Below, piece after piece: positions 54,713 to 64,000 of a DNA stretch of 64,000 nt; the first letter of the stretch is position 1; the number at the start of each line of letters is the position of its first letter. Position numbers and translations under genes: made by a program. The notes below the pieces were generated by a model. That model was not told the origin of the DNA. It searched no databases and saw only the letters and a list, made by a program, of their open reading frames with translations. This stretch comes from an uncultured Alphaproteobacteria bacterium (GTDB lineage Bacteria; Pseudomonadota; Alphaproteobacteria; Methylaequorales; Methylaequoraceae), in assembly GCA_902618535.1 (NCBI GenBank), contig CACNAV010000004.1, positions 62,001 to 126,000 on the forward strand, in the 5' to 3' direction.

Positions 54713-56113
54713 TTAGACTGTTCCTCCAACGGTAAGTTTTTTTATTTTTAGGCTAGGTTGTCCGACGCCTACTGGAACCATTTGTCCATCTTTTCCACAT
54801 GTCCCAATTCCGTTGTCTAACTCAAGGTTGTTACCAACCATGGTAACTTGTTTTAAAATATCGGGACCATTTCCAATCAATGTAGCTCCCTTGAGGGGCT
54901 TTCCAATTTTTCCATTTATGATTTCGAATGCTTCTGAAGCGCTAAAAACAAATTTTCCAGATGTAATGTCAACTTGCCCCCCACTGAACTGAGTTGCATA
55001 TATTCCTTTTTTTGTAGATTTAATCAGTTCATCATGCTCATATTTGCCTGGCAGCATGTATGTGTTGGTCATTCTCGGCATCGGAATGTGAGAGTAACTC
55101 TGTCTTCTGCCGTTACCAGTTGGTGACTGTTTCATGAGTCTAGCATTCAACCTATCGTGCATGAAACCCTTAAGTTTTCCTTTCTCAATTAGTACAGTAT
55201 TTTGCGATTTAGTACCCTCATCATCGATAGTGAGTGAACCTCTTCTGTTGGGAATAGTACCGTCGTCCACAATTGTTATTTGATCAGAGGCAACAGATTT
55301 GCCAACAAGATCATAAAAAGCGGAAGTTTTTTTTCTGTTAAAATCTCCTTCAAGTCCATGTCCTATAGCCTCATGAAGAAGTATTCCAGGCCAGCCAGGA
55401 CCTAAAACAACTGTTTGTTCACCAGCTGGAGTAGGTTTAGATGATAATTTTAGTACAGCTTGATTGTAAGCATTGTCAACAGCACATTTCCAACTTTTTG
55501 ATAGAAAGAGATTATCATACATATATCTTCCTCCCATTCCGTAGGATCCGGTTTCAATTTTTCCTTTTTTTTCTACTGAAATATTAACATTTAATCTTAC
55601 CAAAGGTCTTGAATCATAGACAAAGGCGCCATTTTTTTTTGAAATTTCAATGTTTTGATGACTTCCATTAAGGGATATTGAGACTTGTTTAACAGCTGAT
55701 GAAAAACTTCTGGCATAATGATTTATTTTTTTTAATAAGTTAATTTTTTTATCAAGTTTAAACATTGAAATAGGGTTGTTGCTTTCATATAAGTTTTCAT
55801 TACTTTTCAAATTATTTTTACCATTGCATCCATATTTTATATTATTATTTATGGCTTTTAGCCCTTGATTTAAAATATTCTCATTTAATTCTGAACTATG
55901 GAAAAAATTGATTGCATCCCCTTTTACAGTTCTCAGTCCAAAACCTCTGTCTTGGTCATAACTTGCATTTTTAATTTTATTTTCATCAAAAAGAATGTTT
56001 TCTGAAAAAACTTCTTCAACAAAAAGCTCACCGTCATCAAATTTTGATAACAATCCATCAATTTTAGATAAAACGATTTTATCATCCCAGTTTTTTTTTT
56101 TAATTACACTCAT
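54713..56113 (-). CDS. tldD: Metalloprotease TldD
   Basis: Catalytic subunit of the TldD/TldE protease, 466 residues. The zinc site is intact: LLHEAIGHGLEGD (HExxxH), and SGGQVDITSGKFVFSASEAF, GNGPDILKQVTMVGNNL and GTCGKDGQMVPVGVGQPSL are the usual C-terminal motifs. It diverges from coxB across 162 bases. Being separated from tldE is normal in this group. Confidence 0.95.
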   Translation of the reverse strand: MSVIKKKNWDDKIVLSKIDGLLSKFDDGELFVEEVFSENILFDENKIKNASYDQDRGFGLRTVKGDAINFFHSSELNENILNQGLKAINNNIKYGCNGKNNLKSNENLYESNNPISMFKLDKKINLLKKINHYARSFSSAVKQVSISLNGSHQNIEISKKNGAFVYDSRPLVRLNVNISVEKKGKIETGSYGMGGRYMYDNLFLSKSWKCAVDNAYNQAVLKLSSKPTPAGEQTVVLGPGWPGILLHEAIGHGLEGDFNRKKTSAFYDLVGKSVASDQITIVDDGTIPNRRGSLTIDDEGTKSQNTVLIEKGKLKGFMHDRLNARLMKQSPTGNGRRQSYSHIPMPRMTNTYMLPGKYEHDELIKSTKKGIYATQFSGGQVDITSGKFVFSASEAFEIINGKIGKPLKGATLIGNGPDILKQVTMVGNNLELDNGIGTCGKDGQMVPVGVGQPSLKIKKLTVGGTV

Positions 56114-56224
56114 TAATTTTTCTCACAAAGTTTAAAATTATCAATGAACATTTATGTTGCAAATGTCTATGTTTTTGTTTATATGCTACCAAATAACTCA
56201 CAAAAATATTAATTTTATTTAAGA

Positions 56225-56252
56225 TTGTTTTTTGGTAAATCATTACTATATT
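56225..56252 (+). promoter_or_regulatory. Weak promoter-like pair before coxB
   Basis: TTGTTT (56225-56230) and TATATT (56247-56252) are 16 bases apart, upstream of the coxB ATG in the 162-base gap shared with tldD. The same gap has an inverted repeat ACATTT-N7-AAATGT (56148-56166). Nothing else is recognised there. The match is weak for AT-rich DNA. Confidence 0.25.
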
Positions 56253-56275
56253 AAATAACATATATATTTTAACCG

Positions 56276-57096
56276 ATGATGCACAATATTTTATTTATTT
56301 TAATAGCTCCGCTTATTTCTTTACTTAGTAGTAAATCTTATTCTAAGGGCCAACCATCAGAATGGCAAATTAGTTTTCAAGATGCGGCTTCACCTCTTAT
56401 GCAGAATTTGATTGATCTTCACGACTTCGTGTTCTGGATTATAACATTTATTACAATTTTTGTTTTTTTCCTACTCGCTTACGTATGCATTAAATTTAGC
56501 GCTAAGAACAACAAGAAGCCCACAACTACCACTCACAACTCGTTGCTTGAAGTAGCCTGGACTGTAATACCAGTTTTGTTATTGGTAGTTATTGCAATTC
56601 CGTCGTTCAAATTATTGTATAATCAAAATGACTTTTCAAAAATCGATATGACAATTAAAGCAACAGGATATACGTGGTACTGGGGTTATGAATATCCTGA
56701 TCATGACAGCATAACTTTTGACTCTTTTATGCTTACAGAGGATGAGCTTGAGGAAGGTCAGCCAAGACTTCTATCTACAGATAATCAGTTAGTTGTTCCT
56801 GTTAATACTAATATAAAAATGCAGATAACATCAGACCCGGCAGGTGTGATTCACTCTTGGGCAGTTCCTTCGCTAGGGGTCAAAATGGACGCCATCCCCG
56901 GTAGATTAAATGAAACTTATTTCAATGTGAATGAACCGGGCATGTATTATGGTCAGTGTTCTGAATTATGCGGGCCAGGTCACGGTTTTATGCCAATATC
57001 TATTAGAGCAGTTTCACAAGAAGATTTCGCGAGTTGGGTTGAAGAAGCAAAAGTTGAATTCGCTAACGATAGTAATAATATAATAGTAGCAAAATA

Positions 57097-57097
<1 letters not shown>
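56276..57097 (+). CDS. coxB: Cytochrome c oxidase subunit II
   Basis: CuA-bearing subunit of aa3-type oxidase, 273 residues. Signal segment (1-22), two membrane helices (about 50-73 and 93-115), then the periplasmic cupredoxin domain: aromatic YTWYWGYEYPD, CuA ligands His193, Cys228, Glu230, Cys232, His236 and Met239 (CSELCGPGHGFM). The first of two adjacent ATGs is used. First gene of the cox operon. Confidence 0.97.
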
Positions 57098-58669
<1,572 letters not shown>

Positions 58670-58687
58670 CTAACTTCTAGGTGCTCA

Positions 58688-59596
58688 TTGAGTTCGAAAT
58701 CTGTCATAAACGATTTAGGTGAATCAGAAGCTCAAAGCTCTTTAGAAGATTTCATTTCTCTTCTTAAACCTAGGGTCATGTCATTAGCGGTTTTCACTTC
58801 TGTAAGTGGTCTAATCTTATCACCAGCTACTCTTCACCCTTTTTTGTGTATTCTTTCAATTTTTTGTATTTCCTTAGGTGCAGGTGCTTCTGGAGCAATT
58901 AACATGTGGTTTGATAGAGATATAGACAAAATGATGGAGAGAACTAAGAACCGACCGATCCCTTCAAGAAAAATTATGGCCGGAGACGCACTTGGTTTTG
59001 GTATAATCCTATCACTTGTCTCTGTCATTATCTTAGGACTATCTGTTAATTATTTTGCTGCTTTTTTATTAGCATTATCAATTGGTTTTTATATATTTGT
59101 TTATACTATCTGGCTTAAAAGACGAACACCTCAAAATATTGTTATAGGTGGAGCTGCGGGTGCTTTTCCTCCTGTTATAGGTTGGGCATGCGCCACAGGA
59201 GATGTAAGTACCTTTCCAATCATTTTATTTGTTTTGATTTTCATTTGGACTCCACCTCACTTTTGGGCATTAGCCTTATATAAAGATACAGAATATTCAA
59301 GAGCCAAAATTCCCATGTTACCTGTTATTAAAGGTCAAAGAAAAACAAAACAACAAATATTAGTTTACTCACTTCTGCTTTTTTTGGTGTCATTGTCACC
59401 CTATTATTTAGGATTTTCTGGAATAATTTACGTTTATTCCTCTGCAATACTAGGTGCTTATTTTGTTTATTTAGCTTACAAAATTTTTAGTTCAAATGAC
59501 AAAAATAAAACAATTTACGCTCCTAAGTTGTTCAAATTTTCAATACTATATCTTTATTTACTATTTTTAATTTTGGTAATTGATAAATATGTATAG
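58688..59596 (+). CDS. ctaB: Heme O synthase (protoheme IX farnesyltransferase)
   Basis: UbiA-superfamily enzyme adding farnesyl to heme b, needed for heme a. A 302-residue protein with about nine helices; NMWFDRDIDKMMERTKNRP and GGAAGAFPPVIGWACATGD are diagnostic. The start is TTG at 58688 with AGGTG just upstream; no ATG is near. It overlaps the CoxF-like gene by eight bases. Confidence 0.93.
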   Translation: MSSKSVINDLGESEAQSSLEDFISLLKPRVMSLAVFTSVSGLILSPATLHPFLCILSIFCISLGAGASGAINMWFDRDIDKMMERTKNRPIPSRKIMAGDALGFGIILSLVSVIILGLSVNYFAAFLLALSIGFYIFVYTIWLKRRTPQNIVIGGAAGAFPPVIGWACATGDVSTFPIILFVLIFIWTPPHFWALALYKDTEYSRAKIPMLPVIKGQRKTKQQILVYSLLLFLVSLSPYYLGFSGIIYVYSSAILGAYFVYLAYKIFSSNDKNKTIYAPKLFKFSILYLYLLFLILVIDKYV

Positions 59597-59693
59597 ACCT
59601 ATGGATAAGAAAAAGAAAAAAAATATCGCTTTAGGACTCTTTCTTTTTGCATTGGCAGCTATCTTTTACTGTGTAACTTTACTTAAGTTTTAG
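59589..59693 (+). CDS. CoxF-like 34-residue membrane microprotein
   Basis: A complete 34-codon reading frame, ATG at 59589 to TAG at 59693, overlapping ctaB by eight bases and ending one base before ctaG. It has a Lys-rich head (KKKKKN) and one membrane helix (IALGLFLFALAAIFYCVTLL). The position between ctaB and ctaG is where alphaproteobacteria carry the small CoxF protein of the oxidase operon. Homology at this size cannot be shown by eye, so function is inferred from place, overlap and topology. Confidence 0.75.
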   Translation: MYRPMDKKKKKNIALGLFLFALAAIFYCVTLLKF

Positions 59694-59694
59694 A

Positions 59695-60234
59695 ATGCAA
59701 AAAAATAAAATTCAATTTCACGCCACATCATTGGTCTTTTTTGCTTTATTCATGTTAACAATGAGCTATGCATCTGTTCCTCTTTATAAACTCTTTTGTC
59801 AGGTAACAGGTTATGGTGGAACCCCAATGATAAATAAATCAAGTACTATTTCTGGTGAGTTTGGGGACATAAAAGTAAGGTTTGATTCTTCAACTGAAAA
59901 AAATTCACCAGTTATTTTTAAGCCACAAAAAAAAACAATTAAAGTTAAAATAGGGGAAAATAGTTTAGCTTTTTATAATGCTAAAAATAATACAGATCAA
60001 ACCTTAACGACCATGTCAGTTTTCAATGTAACTCCACTAAATGCTGGCAAATACTTTAATAAAATTGAATGTTTTTGCTTTGAGGAACAGAAATTGTCTC
60101 CTAATGAAGCTGTAGAAATGCCTGTCTCTTTTTTTATTGACCCTTCAATAAAAGATGATAAATTTATTAATGATTTGAGTGAGATAACTCTGTCCTACAC
60201 AATGTTTATAAGAGATAAGGAAGAATATGAGTGA
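59695..60234 (+). CDS. ctaG: Cytochrome c oxidase assembly protein CtaG (Cox11)
   Basis: Delivers copper to the CuB site of subunit I. A 179-residue protein with one N-terminal membrane helix (about 10-28), YASVPLYKLFCQVTGYGGTP, and the copper-binding KIECFCFEEQKL (CxC) near residue 125, then EMPVSFFIDP. Typical Cox11. It overlaps coxC by eight bases. Confidence 0.95.
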   Translation: MQKNKIQFHATSLVFFALFMLTMSYASVPLYKLFCQVTGYGGTPMINKSSTISGEFGDIKVRFDSSTEKNSPVIFKPQKKTIKVKIGENSLAFYNAKNNTDQTLTTMSVFNVTPLNAGKYFNKIECFCFEEQKLSPNEAVEMPVSFFIDPSIKDDKFINDLSEITLSYTMFIRDKEEYE

Positions 60235-61048
60235 AAACCAAAAGCATCCCTACCATTTAGTTGATCCTAGTCCGTGGCCACTTGTAACAGCCGCATCACT
60301 TCTCATTTTAGCTTATGGATTCATCATGTTCATGCACCAAGATAAGTCTTTATTATTTATAATAGGTACATTAGCCTTAATTGCTTCAAGTATTTTTTGG
60401 TGGAGAGATGTTGTGTCTGAATCGGAAGGTGGAAAGTTTCACAACAAAGTTGTTCAAATAGGATTAAGATACGGAATGATTCTTTTCATAGCATCTGAGG
60501 TAATGTTTTTCTCTGCGTGGTTTTGGGCATTTTTTGATGTAGCCTTTTATCCAGGAGAAAATAGTCAAGAGTTGATTGGTCGTCAAGAAGCACTTGGAGG
60601 TGTTTTCCCTCCAGAAGATATTGAATTGATCCCTCCTTTTGGAATACCCTTATTAAACACCTTTATTTTATTAGCGTCCGGAGGGACTGTAACTTGGGCA
60701 CACCATGCATTGAGAGAAAACGATAGAAAAAACTTTCTAATATTTTTATTTTTAACAATTTTACTGGGTCTAATATTTACTGGTTTTCAGGGATACGAAT
60801 ATCTTCATGCAACTTTTAGTATTGATGAAGGAATCTATCCATCTACTTTTTACATGGCTACAGGTTTTCATGGCGCTCATGTAATTATTGGAACTATTTT
60901 TTTAATTGTTTGTTTCATTAGAGGTGCTAAAGGGCACTTTAAACCTGAAAAACACCTAGGTTTTGAATTTGCCGCGTGGTATTGGCATTTTGTTGATGTT
61001 GTATGGTTGTTCCTATTCACATTTGTTTACTGGTGGGCTTCTTTTTAA
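60227..61048 (+). CDS. coxC: Cytochrome c oxidase subunit III
   Basis: Seven-helix subunit III, 273 residues. HPYHLVDPSPWPL at the N-terminus, EVMFFSAWFWAFFDVAFYP, GFHGAHVIIGT and AWYWHFVDVVWLFLF are diagnostic. It sits between ctaG and surf1; some relatives carry a DUF983 gene between coxC and surf1, absent here. Confidence 0.96.
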   Translation: MSENQKHPYHLVDPSPWPLVTAASLLILAYGFIMFMHQDKSLLFIIGTLALIASSIFWWRDVVSESEGGKFHNKVVQIGLRYGMILFIASEVMFFSAWFWAFFDVAFYPGENSQELIGRQEALGGVFPPEDIELIPPFGIPLLNTFILLASGGTVTWAHHALRENDRKNFLIFLFLTILLGLIFTGFQGYEYLHATFSIDEGIYPSTFYMATGFHGAHVIIGTIFLIVCFIRGAKGHFKPEKHLGFEFAAWYWHFVDVVWLFLFTFVYWWASF

Positions 61049-61060
61049 GCCGTGCCATAA

Positions 61061-61777
61061 ATGATATTTAAATTTAAAAACAAAGAGTATATTTTTCAAA
61101 CAAAAGCAGTTCCTTTAATCGCCTTTGTAGTCGCTTTATCAATTTTGCTTGGTTTTTCATTATGGCAATTTAAAAGATTAAAATGGAAAAACGATCTCAT
61201 TGATATAAGAGTTTCCATGTATGAGGGTGAGGTTAAGCCATTAGAAGATATAAGTGAACCTTCAAAATCAGAATTTCAAAAAACGTCAGTAACAGGCAAA
61301 CTTTTAAATGAGTTCGAGTATTATATGCCAGCATTAAGTAAAAAAGGGAATAACGGATTTCATATTTTAGTTCCATTTCAAACCGTCGAAAATAAATTTA
61401 TAATTTTTAATACAGGTTGGGTGCCATTGTTAAAAAAAGACAGAGACAAAAGAATTAATAATATTGACAATGAAGAAAAAGAATTTATTGCAGTTATAAG
61501 AAGTCCAGGAAGAAAAGGATATTTTCAACCAGAGAATGATCCTTTAAAAAATTTTTGGTTTTTTGTTGAACCAACGTTAATGGAAAAACAGTTAAAATTC
61601 AGTCTTGAAAAAAATTTTTATCTTGAAGCAGTTAATAATGGTCCAAACGGTTTTCCACTAGGAAATCAAACAAGGATATACCTACGAAATAATCATCTCC
61701 AATATGCCCTTACTTGGTTAATGTTGGCTCTTGGCCTTATTGGAGTTTATTTCTTTGCAAGTATAAAGAAAAAATAA
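61061..61777 (+). CDS. surf1: SURF1-family oxidase assembly protein
   Basis: Helps insert heme a into subunit I. A 238-residue protein with a membrane helix at each end (about 16-35 and 214-235) flanking a periplasmic domain; FSLWQFKRLKWKNDLI, LVPFQ and FNTGWVPL match the family. It overlaps thrC by one base (TAATG). Confidence 0.9.
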   Translation: MIFKFKNKEYIFQTKAVPLIAFVVALSILLGFSLWQFKRLKWKNDLIDIRVSMYEGEVKPLEDISEPSKSEFQKTSVTGKLLNEFEYYMPALSKKGNNGFHILVPFQTVENKFIIFNTGWVPLLKKDRDKRINNIDNEEKEFIAVIRSPGRKGYFQPENDPLKNFWFFVEPTLMEKQLKFSLEKNFYLEAVNNGPNGFPLGNQTRIYLRNNHLQYALTWLMLALGLIGVYFFASIKKK

Positions 61778-63171
61778 TGCTTTATTCATCAACACGTGGA
61801 AACGACAATAATATTGACTTTGTCCAGGTAATGTTGAATGGTCTTGCAAAAGATGGAGGGTTATATGTTCCAAACAAGGTACCCAAAATTTCAAAAAGAA
61901 AATTACAAGAACTTAAAAGTCTTTCTTATGTAGATTTAGCATACGAAGTAACTAGAGATTTTGTTGTATCTAAAGATATATCAAGTGAAGAGTATAAATT
62001 AATCTTAAAAAAAACTTATAGTAAAAAATTTGGTGATGAGATTATCAATGTTGATAAATTAAATGATAATGAATTTATATTGAATTTATTTCACGGTCCA
62101 ACATTTGCTTTTAAGGATTACGCTTTACAATTGCTTGGTAATTTGTACGACTTTATTTTAAAAAAAAAAAAAATTAACTTAACTATTATTGGAGCAACTT
62201 CTGGAGATACAGGATCTGCGGCAATATATGGGTGCTCAAAATCCAAAAAAATAAACATGTTTATTCTTTTTCCTAAAGGTAAAGTAAGTGAAGTACAACG
62301 AAAACAAATGACAACATTTGGTGCCTCTAATGTCACTAATGTTTCAGTAAAGGGAAATTTTGATGATTGCCAAAAATTAGTGAAAGATCTATTTAATAAA
62401 AATACTAAAAGTATGGAATATAATTTTGCTGCAATAAACTCTATTAATTGGGTTAGAATTCTTGGTCAAGTGATTTATTATTTTTGGTCTTATTTTAAGG
62501 TGGAAACAAATATGACTCCAGTTAATTATGTTGTACCCACAGGAAATTTTGGAAACGTTTATGCTGGTTTTATAAGTAAAAGGATGGGCTTGCCAATTAA
62601 AAAGCTAATTGTTTGTTCAAACAAAAACGACATTCTCACAAGGTTTTTTAGCAATGGCACCATGGAAAAAAAAGTTGCACGAGAATCTTTAAGCCCAAGT
62701 ATGGACATACAAGTATCAAGTAATTTTGAAAGATTACTTCATCATTTTTTAAAAGATAGAAGGAAAGTATCTAGTCTGATAAATAAGATGGATAAGGAAG
62801 GTAAGTATTCTGTACCGAAACAATTGTTGACTGAAATTCTAAAAGAATTTGCGGGAGGTTCAGTATCTGATAGTAAAACAAAACAATCTATTAAAAAAAT
62901 ATATAACGATTTTAATATTATAATAGATCCGCACACAGCTGTAGGTTATTCAATTGGTAAAAAATTGTTAAAGAATAATGAAAAAAGGGTGTATCTTTCA
63001 ACTGCGCATTTTTCAAAGTTTTTTAATACAGTAAATAACTCACTTAAAATTTCTCTAACATACCCAAAAAAAATGAAAGAAATACTGAAGAAAAAAGAGC
63101 ATTATCTAACAATTAATAACGAAATAGATGAAATAAAAAGAGTTATAGATGAAAAAATATTAAAAACTTAG
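61777..63171 (+). CDS. thrC: Threonine synthase
   Basis: PLP enzyme converting homoserine phosphate to threonine, 464 residues. I use the ATG at 61777, which gives the family N-terminus MLYSSTRGND. PLP lysine Lys113 in FHGPTFAFKDYALQLLG, phosphate/PLP loop GATSGDTGSAA, and PTGNFGNVYAG. The gene has a 14-base A run (62160-62173) coding lysines. Oxidase operon plus thrC is a common alphaproteobacterial arrangement. The stop overlaps the convergent yqgE by four bases. Confidence 0.95.
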   Translation: MLYSSTRGNDNNIDFVQVMLNGLAKDGGLYVPNKVPKISKRKLQELKSLSYVDLAYEVTRDFVVSKDISSEEYKLILKKTYSKKFGDEIINVDKLNDNEFILNLFHGPTFAFKDYALQLLGNLYDFILKKKKINLTIIGATSGDTGSAAIYGCSKSKKINMFILFPKGKVSEVQRKQMTTFGASNVTNVSVKGNFDDCQKLVKDLFNKNTKSMEYNFAAINSINWVRILGQVIYYFWSYFKVETNMTPVNYVVPTGNFGNVYAGFISKRMGLPIKKLIVCSNKNDILTRFFSNGTMEKKVARESLSPSMDIQVSSNFERLLHHFLKDRRKVSSLINKMDKEGKYSVPKQLLTEILKEFAGGSVSDSKTKQSIKKIYNDFNIIIDPHTAVGYSIGKKLLKNNEKRVYLSTAHFSKFFNTVNNSLKISLTYPKKMKEILKKKEHYLTINNEIDEIKRVIDEKILKT

Positions 63172-63734
63172 GCATTTCCAGAGTATGATGAAAATTTTGA
63201 AAAATCTATTCCAGTTCTTTTAATTGCATTTGTCCATTTTTTTTCTGTATCCATATCAAAAAGAAAATCAAGTTCTTCACTAATATTAATCCAGCTATTT
63301 TGCTTTATTTCATCTTCAAGTTGTCCAGGACCCCATCCAGAATAACCTAAGGAAATAAAAAATTTCGTTGGACCTTGATTTCTTGCTATATCATTAATTA
63401 TTTCAGTGGAACAAGTCATTTTAACATTTTTTGATATTTTTAAAGTATTTACGCTTTTATAGTCACTTGAATGGAGTATAAACCCATTATTTTGACTCAA
63501 GGGACCACCAATATGAAAGGAAAACTCCTTCTCAAGGTTTTTGGTATTATCTTTTATGTGTAATTTTTTAAAAAGTTCTGAGCCCTTTATGTTCATTATT
63601 TTATAATTTAAAACAATTCCAACTGCTCCGTCCTTATTATGATGTGTAATATAAATTATACTTTTTGAAAAGAAAATATCTTTTAATTGTGGTAAGGCAC
63701 AAATTATATTTCCCTTTAAATATGAACTTTTCAT
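63168..63734 (-). CDS. YqgE/AlgH (DUF179) family protein
   Basis: A 188-residue member of the DUF179 family, of uncertain function. LKGNIICALPQLKD, GAVGIVLNYK, GGPLSQNNGFILHS and LGYSGWGPGQLEDEI are the family motifs. It diverges from the DsbD-like gene over 48 bases, a pairing seen in other alphaproteobacteria. Confidence 0.9.
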   Translation of the reverse strand: MKSSYLKGNIICALPQLKDIFFSKSIIYITHHNKDGAVGIVLNYKIMNIKGSELFKKLHIKDNTKNLEKEFSFHIGGPLSQNNGFILHSSDYKSVNTLKISKNVKMTCSTEIINDIARNQGPTKFFISLGYSGWGPGQLEDEIKQNSWINISEELDFLFDMDTEKKWTNAIKRTGIDFSKFSSYSGNA

Positions 63735-63782
63735 AGTTAAATTATTACAAATAAATAAGTTTTATTCAAATAGAAGATAAAT

Positions 63783-64000
63783 ATGTTTATATTATTTTTT
63801 ACACTTTTTTTCCTGTCTTTACTTACAGATGCTAAGGCCAAAGAAAACTTTAATCAACATTCTTCTTTAGAAATTATTCCAAAAGATTATCTGTTAAAAG
63901 ATAAGAACTATTTTTACTTCGGTGTAAAAATAATTCTTGAAGAAGGTTGGAAAACATACTGGAAAAATCCTGGTGAAGCAGGGGCTCCAATGTCAATAGA
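63783..64000 (+). CDS. DsbD/ScsB-like protein-disulfide reductase (start only)
   Basis: The first 72 codons of a gene cut by the window edge. It has a signal peptide (about 1-20, ending DAKAKE), then YFGVKIILEEGWKTYWKNPGEAGAP, the start of the N-terminal periplasmic domain of DsbD/ScsB-type thiol-disulfide reductases. The redox cysteines and membrane domain lie outside, so the full type cannot be confirmed. Confidence 0.7.
   Translation, partial: MFILFFTLFFLSLLTDAKAKENFNQHSSLEIIPKDYLLKDKNYFYFGVKIILEEGWKTYWKNPGEAGAPMSI

Noticed and set aside
49874-56113. Modified-peptide (RiPP) cluster around tldE and tldD
   Set aside because: No precursor peptide, cyclase or exporter gene is present; the two genes are ordinary housekeeping copies in conserved contexts.
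56144-56212. A 22-codon reading frame upstream of coxB
   Set aside because: No ribosome binding site, no recognisable motif, low complexity; short frames are expected by chance in this gap.

Overview
The window is a gene-dense, strongly AT-rich stretch of a proteobacterial chromosome. Gene content and order point to a streamlined alphaproteobacterium, probably a free-living aerobic marine lineage of the SAR11 / HIMB59 / AEGEAN-169 kind. The supporting evidence is synteny (priA-atpHA, DUF484-xerC, ffh-rpsP-rimM-trmD-rplS-leuCDB-asd, dapF-mtaB-ftsY, lspA-DUF3035-M16-M16, tldE-cysQ-DUF4170, coxBA-ctaB-coxF-ctaG-coxC-surf1-thrC), very low G+C, one-base or four-base gene overlaps nearly everywhere, and the absence of insertion sequences, prophage, CRISPR or transposases. 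I did not assign a genus. I saw no tRNA, rRNA or other well-known RNA gene. No gap between genes exceeds about 165 bases.

Layout. 1-3008 (minus): start of the atp operon (atpA partial, atpH) behind priA. 3076-4631 (plus): DUF484 and xerC. 4638-23462 (minus): one almost unbroken run of 21 genes, from ffh through ribosomal and tRNA-modifying genes, leucine and aspartate-family synthesis, a two-domain MaoC hydratase, succinate dehydrogenase, zapE, nadA/nadC, malate dehydrogenase, succinyl-CoA ligase and a double-ACT regulator. 23567-38176 (plus): dapF-mtaB-ftsY, a small MaoC protein, ribF-ileS-lspA, two lipoproteins, two M16 peptidases, pgi and mutL. 38178-42290: rsmD, rluB, a class I amidotransferase, a cyclophilin-like protein, tadA and purD. 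42325-44462 (plus): xseA and an M23 peptidase. 44451-51214 (minus): lipid A/LPS block (lpxK, waaA, DUF374 acyltransferase, msbA), cysQ-like phosphatase and tldE. 51277-56113: DUF4170, ubiA, rsmE, gshA, chorismate mutase, tldD. 56276-63171 (plus): complete aa3-type cytochrome c oxidase operon with heme O synthase, a 34-residue CoxF-like microprotein, Cox11, SURF1, then thrC. The right edge holds yqgE and the start of a DsbD-like gene.

Function. Most of the window is core aerobic metabolism: three TCA-cycle enzymes, respiratory complexes II and IV and the F-ATPase stator/catalytic genes, plus amino-acid, NAD, flavin and glutathione synthesis, protein export and envelope assembly. The points that stand out are non-coding or peripheral: a 39-bp tandem repeat coding a long Ala/Pro tail on ribosomal protein S16; a terminator-like hairpin directly in front of ffh; a perfect tandem 11-bp repeat upstream of a promoter-like sequence before sucCD; an unrecognised Pro/Gln-rich lipoprotein beside a BamF-like lipoprotein; and convergent genes that meet or overlap at every junction. 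I found no convincing new defence or mobile system.
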